DNA from: Asticcacaulis sp. ZE23SCel15
GTDB lineage: Bacteria; Pseudomonadota; Alphaproteobacteria; Caulobacterales; Caulobacteraceae
NCBI RefSeq assembly: GCF_030505395.1
Contig: NZ_CP130044.1
Span: 3,667,001-3,731,000 of the forward strand
Reading direction: 5' to 3'
Length of the DNA: 64,000 bases
A program made the position numbers and the translations under genes. The notes beneath the pieces were generated by a model that did no database searches, was not told the origin of the DNA, and worked only from the letters and a program-made list of their open reading frames with translations. Below are positions 60,278 to 64,000 of the stretch, piece by piece (within the stretch, counting starts at the first letter, position 1; each line of letters starts with the position of its first letter).

Positions 60278-63208
60278 TTGACCTTTAACTTTCATCGCAT
60301 TCTGTGCCTGTCAGCATCGCTGGCCGCGCTCAATCTGGGGGCGGGCATGGTCGCCGTCACCGCGCAGGCTCAGACGGTCGTAGGCCGTGTCGTCGCGGTT
60401 GACATCAAGGCCGGTGACCTGAACACAGCCCTGGTGCAGTTGTCGCGCACATCGGGCGTGCAGGTCGTCGCTGATCCTGCCCTTCTGGCCGGTAAGACCA
60501 CCCGCGGCGTCAAGGGCAACATCAGTGTAGATCAGGCTCTGGGCAGCCTGCTGTCCGGGCAAAACCTGAGCTACAGCCTCAAGGGCGATACAGTGATCGT
60601 TAAGGCGGGCGTCACGAAAGCTACCGCCCAGACCGTCACCCCGGTCATGGCCGCAACCTCTGCCCCGCAAGCCGACACCACCGCCCCCGAAGCCATCGAA
60701 GAAGTTGTCGTCACCGGCTTTCGCAGTTCTCTGGCCAAGTCGCTCAATGAGAAACGCAAGGCCGTCAACGTCATCGACGTCATCAATGCCGAAGACATCG
60801 GCAAGTTCCCGTCGAACAACATCGCCGAAGCGCTTCAGCGCGTGCCGGGCATTTCCATTACCCGCGACCGCGGCGAAGGTCTGTTCGTGCGGGTGCGCGG
60901 CCTCGGCCCTAACTTCCAGAACGTGACCATTGATGGTCGCAGCGCCGCCGTGAACGAAAACGTGCGCGATTCCGGCCAGTCGGGCCGTCAGTTCCGCTTT
61001 GACACCATGGCGTCCGAACTGGTTTCCGGCGTCGAAGTCATCAAGTCGCCGCTGGCCTCGCTTGATGAAGGTGCCATCGGCGGCACCATCAATATCCGCA
61101 CCTTTAAGCCGCTCGATTTCAAAAAGCCGACGACATCGGTCAGCCTGACTACCACCTATGTTGAACTGGCCGATAAGATCGACCCCAAGGCGTCAGCCCT
61201 TATTAGCTGGAATAACGAAGACCGCACTTTCGGTGCGCTGGTTTCGGCCAATTACGGCATCCGCTCCCTGCGCTCGGATCGCATCACCGGCGTAAGCTGG
61301 ACCGCCAATAAGATCGATGTGACCGGTGATGGCGTCACCGACACCAACTTCACCCCGTCCGCTGTGCGCCCGACCTTGGAGCGCGAACGCCGCGAACGCT
61401 GGGGCCTGACCGCCGCCCTGCAATGGCGCCCGACCGAAAATACTGAAATCGCCCTGACCAGCTTTTATACCTATCTCGATAACTTCTATGACGAACTGAC
61501 CTATTCGGCCGATTTCGTTTTGTCGTCGCTGGTGCCGGGCACTGCAAAGGTTGAAAATGGCGCCCTCGTCGGCGGGCGCACCACCTCGACCAGCACCCAG
61601 ATCGGCCGTGAGATCGACTACCTGACCCACGACAACATGCTGACCGATCTGACCGTCAAGCATCGCCTGGGCGAATGGGATCTGTCGGGCAGCCTCTATG
61701 TGGCGCGCGCCTATTCCAATACCGATAAGCCGATCACCCGCACCCGCGTGCTGGGCAATTCGGGTGCGTTAGAGTTCTACATCCCGCAGGTCGGTGACGG
61801 CGTGCCCAGCCTTAATTTCCTGACCCGTAACCTCAATGATCCGATCCTGCCGTTCCGCCGCACAGAGTGGCGCATCAACGACTCCACCGACGAAGAAGAT
61901 GCCGTCCAGTTCGACGCCAAACGCGATTTGAGCTGGGGCGTATTCAGCCAGATTTCCGGCGGCGTCAAATTCCGCGACCGTTCGCGTGAATATAACCGCC
62001 GCGATATCAACTTTACCCGCAATAGGTCGGGTCAGACCATCGGCGGCAACAACACCCTGTTTGGCCGTGACTTCTATGATGGCTTCCCCGAAGACGACTT
62101 CCTGAGCGAAGTGTCTGGCACCCTGCCCCAGACATGGCTGCTGCCGAACCGCGATGCTTTTCTGGCTATTCTGGACACATCCGCGATCGCAAATTCAGCG
62201 CCCGCCCGCGGTGATCTGAGAAACTCATATTATGTGGCCGAAAAGATCAAGGCCGCCTATGTCGCTGCCAATATCGACACCAACGTCTTTGCCCGCCCCT
62301 TACGCGGTGAAATCGGTGTGCGCTATGCCGAAACCGACCAGACCTCGCAAGGCCATGCCGATACCGGCTCAGCCGCCGTGCCGGTCAGCTTTGATAAGAC
62401 CTATAAGGATACTTTGCCAAGCGCCAACTTTGTCTACGAACTGCGTGACAACCTTCAGGTTCACGTTGCCGCCGCCAAGGTTATCACTCGTCCGTCACTG
62501 GCCGACCTGTCGCCACGCCTGACGCTCAATTCGTCTGGCACGGTCTTCACTGCCGTCGGCGGCAACCCGCTGCTCGATCCGTTTGAGGCCAATCAGTTCG
62601 ACCTGACCGCCGAATGGTACTTTGCGCCGGGCTCGGCCCTGATCGGCGGGGTGTTCTATAAGGACATCACCACCTTTGTGTATAACCAAAATACCACCAT
62701 CGCCATTGATGGCCAGAACTACCTGCTGACCGCGCCGGTCAATGGCGGCGAAGCCTGGGTCAAGGGTTTTGAGTTGGCCTGGCAGCAGAATTTTAAGTTC
62801 CTGCCCGCCCCGTTCGATGGTTTGGGCGCGCTGGCCAACTATACCTGGACAGATTCTGAGGCGACCTATTCAGCCACCCTCAAGGACAAGATGCAGAACG
62901 TGGCCGAGAACAGCTACAACATCACTGTCTTTTATGAAAAGGACAAGCTGGGTGCGCGACTTTCCTATTCGTGGGTCGATGATGTGCTGGCCTCGGTCGG
63001 CACCGGCGGCCTGACGAACCTTAATGACAAGGCCTATGGTTCGCTCGACGGCAATATCAGCTACAAGATTGATGACCGCTACAGTATCGTGGCCGAAGCT
63101 CAGAACCTGACCAACGAAGCCCAGTGGCAGTTCGCCCAGAACGGCCAGTTCGGCGGCTACACCTATAATGGCCGCACCGTCTCAATCGGGGTTCGGGCGA
63201 AGTTTTAA
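60278..63208 (+). CDS. TonB-dependent transducer receptor with N-terminal STN domain
   Basis: 976 residues, starting with TTG after GGGGA at 7 bases (the only nearby ATG reads into a stop). After a signal peptide (to about residue 32) comes an STN signalling domain (about 40-110: VDIKAGDLNTALVQLSRTSG, DQALGSLLSGQNLSYSLKGD), which contacts FecR. The TonB box/plug (EEVVVTGFRSSLAKSLNEKR, FPSNNIAEALQRVPGISITR) and a barrel ending in GVRAKF follow. It forms a complete cell-surface signalling set with the sigma factor and FecR. Followed by alkaline phosphatase, its ligand is probably a phosphorylated organic compound. Confidence 0.93.
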   Translation: MTFNFHRILCLSASLAALNLGAGMVAVTAQAQTVVGRVVAVDIKAGDLNTALVQLSRTSGVQVVADPALLAGKTTRGVKGNISVDQALGSLLSGQNLSYSLKGDTVIVKAGVTKATAQTVTPVMAATSAPQADTTAPEAIEEVVVTGFRSSLAKSLNEKRKAVNVIDVINAEDIGKFPSNNIAEALQRVPGISITRDRGEGLFVRVRGLGPNFQNVTIDGRSAAVNENVRDSGQSGRQFRFDTMASELVSGVEVIKSPLASLDEGAIGGTINIRTFKPLDFKKPTTSVSLTTTYVELADKIDPKASALISWNNEDRTFGALVSANYGIRSLRSDRITGVSWTANKIDVTGDGVTDTNFTPSAVRPTLERERRERWGLTAALQWRPTENTEIALTSFYTYLDNFYDELTYSADFVLSSLVPGTAKVENGALVGGRTTSTSTQIGREIDYLTHDNMLTDLTVKHRLGEWDLSGSLYVARAYSNTDKPITRTRVLGNSGALEFYIPQVGDGVPSLNFLTRNLNDPILPFRRTEWRINDSTDEEDAVQFDAKRDLSWGVFSQISGGVKFRDRSREYNRRDINFTRNRSGQTIGGNNTLFGRDFYDGFPEDDFLSEVSGTLPQTWLLPNRDAFLAILDTSAIANSAPARGDLRNSYYVAEKIKAAYVAANIDTNVFARPLRGEIGVRYAETDQTSQGHADTGSAAVPVSFDKTYKDTLPSANFVYELRDNLQVHVAAAKVITRPSLADLSPRLTLNSSGTVFTAVGGNPLLDPFEANQFDLTAEWYFAPGSALIGGVFYKDITTFVYNQNTTIAIDGQNYLLTAPVNGGEAWVKGFELAWQQNFKFLPAPFDGLGALANYTWTDSEATYSATLKDKMQNVAENSYNITVFYEKDKLGARLSYSWVDDVLASVGTGGLTNLNDKAYGSLDGNISYKIDDRYSIVAEAQNLTNEAQWQFAQNGQFGGYTYNGRTVSIGVRAKF

Positions 63209-63233
63209 TCTTCGCGGTTTAACGCTATGACCT

Positions 63234-63275
63234 CCACCCCGCATGTAAAGCATGCGGGGTGGTTTTGTAATTTTT
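63234..63275 (+). terminator. Strong intrinsic terminator between receptor and alkaline phosphatase
   Basis: A perfect 12-bp stem, CCACCCCGCATG (63234-63245) and CATGCGGGGTGG (63251-63262), has a 5-base loop and the tail TTTTGTAATTTTT. It ends only about 14 bp before the phosphatase start, which leaves no room for a promoter, so it may act as an attenuator. It resembles the hairpin at 16854-16894. Confidence 0.85.
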
Positions 63276-63288
63276 GAGGAGTAAACCG

Positions 63289-64000
63289 ATGAAAGCTGCC
63301 TTGTGTCTCGCCACCGCGCTCATGACCACGCCGGTCTGGGCGCAAGCACCTTCACCGGCCCCATCACCAGCACTGGACGCCGCTTTGGCGCGCACGCCCA
63401 ATACCGGTAAGGCCAAAAACATCATCCTGTTTATCGGCGACGGCATGGGCATCAATTCGGTCACCGCCGGCCGCATCATGGCCGGACAGGCGCGCGGACA
63501 GGACGGCGCGTCCTATCGGCTGACCTTTGAGACCCTGCCCTATTCGGCGTTTTCCAAAACCTATTCGGCGGATAAGTTTGTCACCGACTCGGCCAACGGC
63601 ATTTCCGCCATCACTACCGGCGTCAAGACCATCAATGGCGCCATAGGTGTTGACGCCAATGTCACCTCAAAGACCTGCGCGACAACGGCATCCCGCATCC
63701 CGACCATCGCCGAACAGGCCAAGCGCATGGGCAAATCTGCAGGCGTGGTGACCACATCAGGTGTCACCGACGCCACACCTGCCGGAGCCTATGGACACAC
63801 GTCGACCCGTGGCTGGCGCTCAGACTCTGAACTACCCGCCGAGGCCGCCAAGGCCGGCTGCATCGACCTGGCCCGCCAACTGGTCGAAGCCCCTGACGCC
63901 ATCCGCATGGATGTGGTGCTGGGTGGCGATCTGGCGCGGTTTCAGGCGGCGGCTACGGGCGGCAAGCGTAAGGACAAAGACCTGACGCAGGTTTGGGCCG
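63289..64000 (+). CDS. phoA: Alkaline phosphatase, 3' end beyond window
   Basis: 237 codons visible of a family of about 450-550. Sec signal MKAALCLATALMTTPVWA ends near AQA. The alkaline-phosphatase hallmarks are present in order: metal-binding Asp in NIILFIGDGMG, nucleophile Ser in VTDSANGISAITTGVKT (usual VTDSAxSATA) and the metal/phosphate block TTSGVTDATPAGAYGHTSTR. Ribosome site GAGGAG precedes the ATG by 8 bases. The enzyme releases phosphate from monoesters in the periplasm. Position after the FecI/FecR/TonB set suggests substrate-induced or phosphate-controlled expression. Confidence 0.93.
   Translation, partial: MKAALCLATALMTTPVWAQAPSPAPSPALDAALARTPNTGKAKNIILFIGDGMGINSVTAGRIMAGQARGQDGASYRLTFETLPYSAFSKTYSADKFVTDSANGISAITTGVKTINGAIGVDANVTSKTCATTASRIPTIAEQAKRMGKSAGVVTTSGVTDATPAGAYGHTSTRGWRSDSELPAEAAKAGCIDLARQLVEAPDAIRMDVVLGGDLARFQAAATGGKRKDKDLTQVWA

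Noticed and set aside
1-64000. tRNA, rRNA, CRISPR array, riboswitch or replication origin
   Set aside because: None was recognised by eye on either strand; small structured RNAs could still be missed without covariance-model searches.

Overview
The window looks like a chromosomal segment of an aerobic, polymer-degrading alphaproteobacterium of the Caulobacterales (Asticcacaulis/Caulobacter-like). This is inferred from four large TonB-dependent receptors with Caulobacter-type plugs, FecI/FecR signalling, a Ku/LigD pair, moderately high GC and many ATGA-type gene overlaps. No rRNA, tRNA or CRISPR array was seen, and the genus is not proven.

Layout. (1) 1-10760 is a uronate/pectin-type carbohydrate block: the end of kduI, a frameshifted TonB receptor, a LysR regulator, a Tat-exported protein of unknown function, a hexuronate-type MFS transporter, 5-dehydro-4-deoxyglucarate dehydratase and an exported carboxylesterase. 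(2) 10771-16712 holds a small exported cupin, a heme oxygenase, a FAD oxidoreductase and the non-homologous end-joining pair ku-ligD. (3) 16713-17880 is a gene graveyard: a sigma-factor fragment resembling the intact gene at 58681, an egtB remnant, a grxB start and a type III restriction-helicase fragment. (4) 17955-33473 is twelve genes on the minus strand: outer-membrane receptor, POT peptide transporter, S58 aminopeptidase, NylB-like amide hydrolase, three class III aminotransferases, a Rid protein, an aldehyde dehydrogenase, glutaryl-CoA dehydrogenase, a LysR regulator and a kinase/phospholyase-type pair. Together they suggest uptake of a peptide or amide and breakdown of lysine-, hydroxylysine- or omega-amino-acid-like units to glutaryl-CoA. 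(5) paiB-like and rsgA genes follow, then an IS3-family remnant beside a collapsed GGDEF-EAL gene (35821-36390).

(6) 36527-44211 is a surface-polysaccharide block: a GT14-like transferase, a serine acetyltransferase-like protein, an LhgO-like oxidase, then SDR, rfbF, a SAF-domain oxidoreductase, rfbC and a GT2 enzyme. (7) 44487-53135 contains a tandem AAA+ ATPase, a gene-poor kilobase, a transglutaminase-like protein, an esterase homologue lacking its nucleophile serine, two exported small-domain proteins and a LytS/LytTR-type two-component pair. (8) 53652-64000 looks like an organophosphate-scavenging island: a CX5R phosphatase with a TonB receptor on the minus strand, a divergent double-TetR regulator, then ECF sigma factor, FecR, a second TonB receptor with an STN signalling domain, and alkaline phosphatase running off the window. 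Candidate Pho boxes lie upstream of three of its units.

The strongest candidates for new biology are the peptide/(hydroxy)lysine locus, the phosphate island with its tandem TetR regulator, and the nucleotide-sugar gene quartet.
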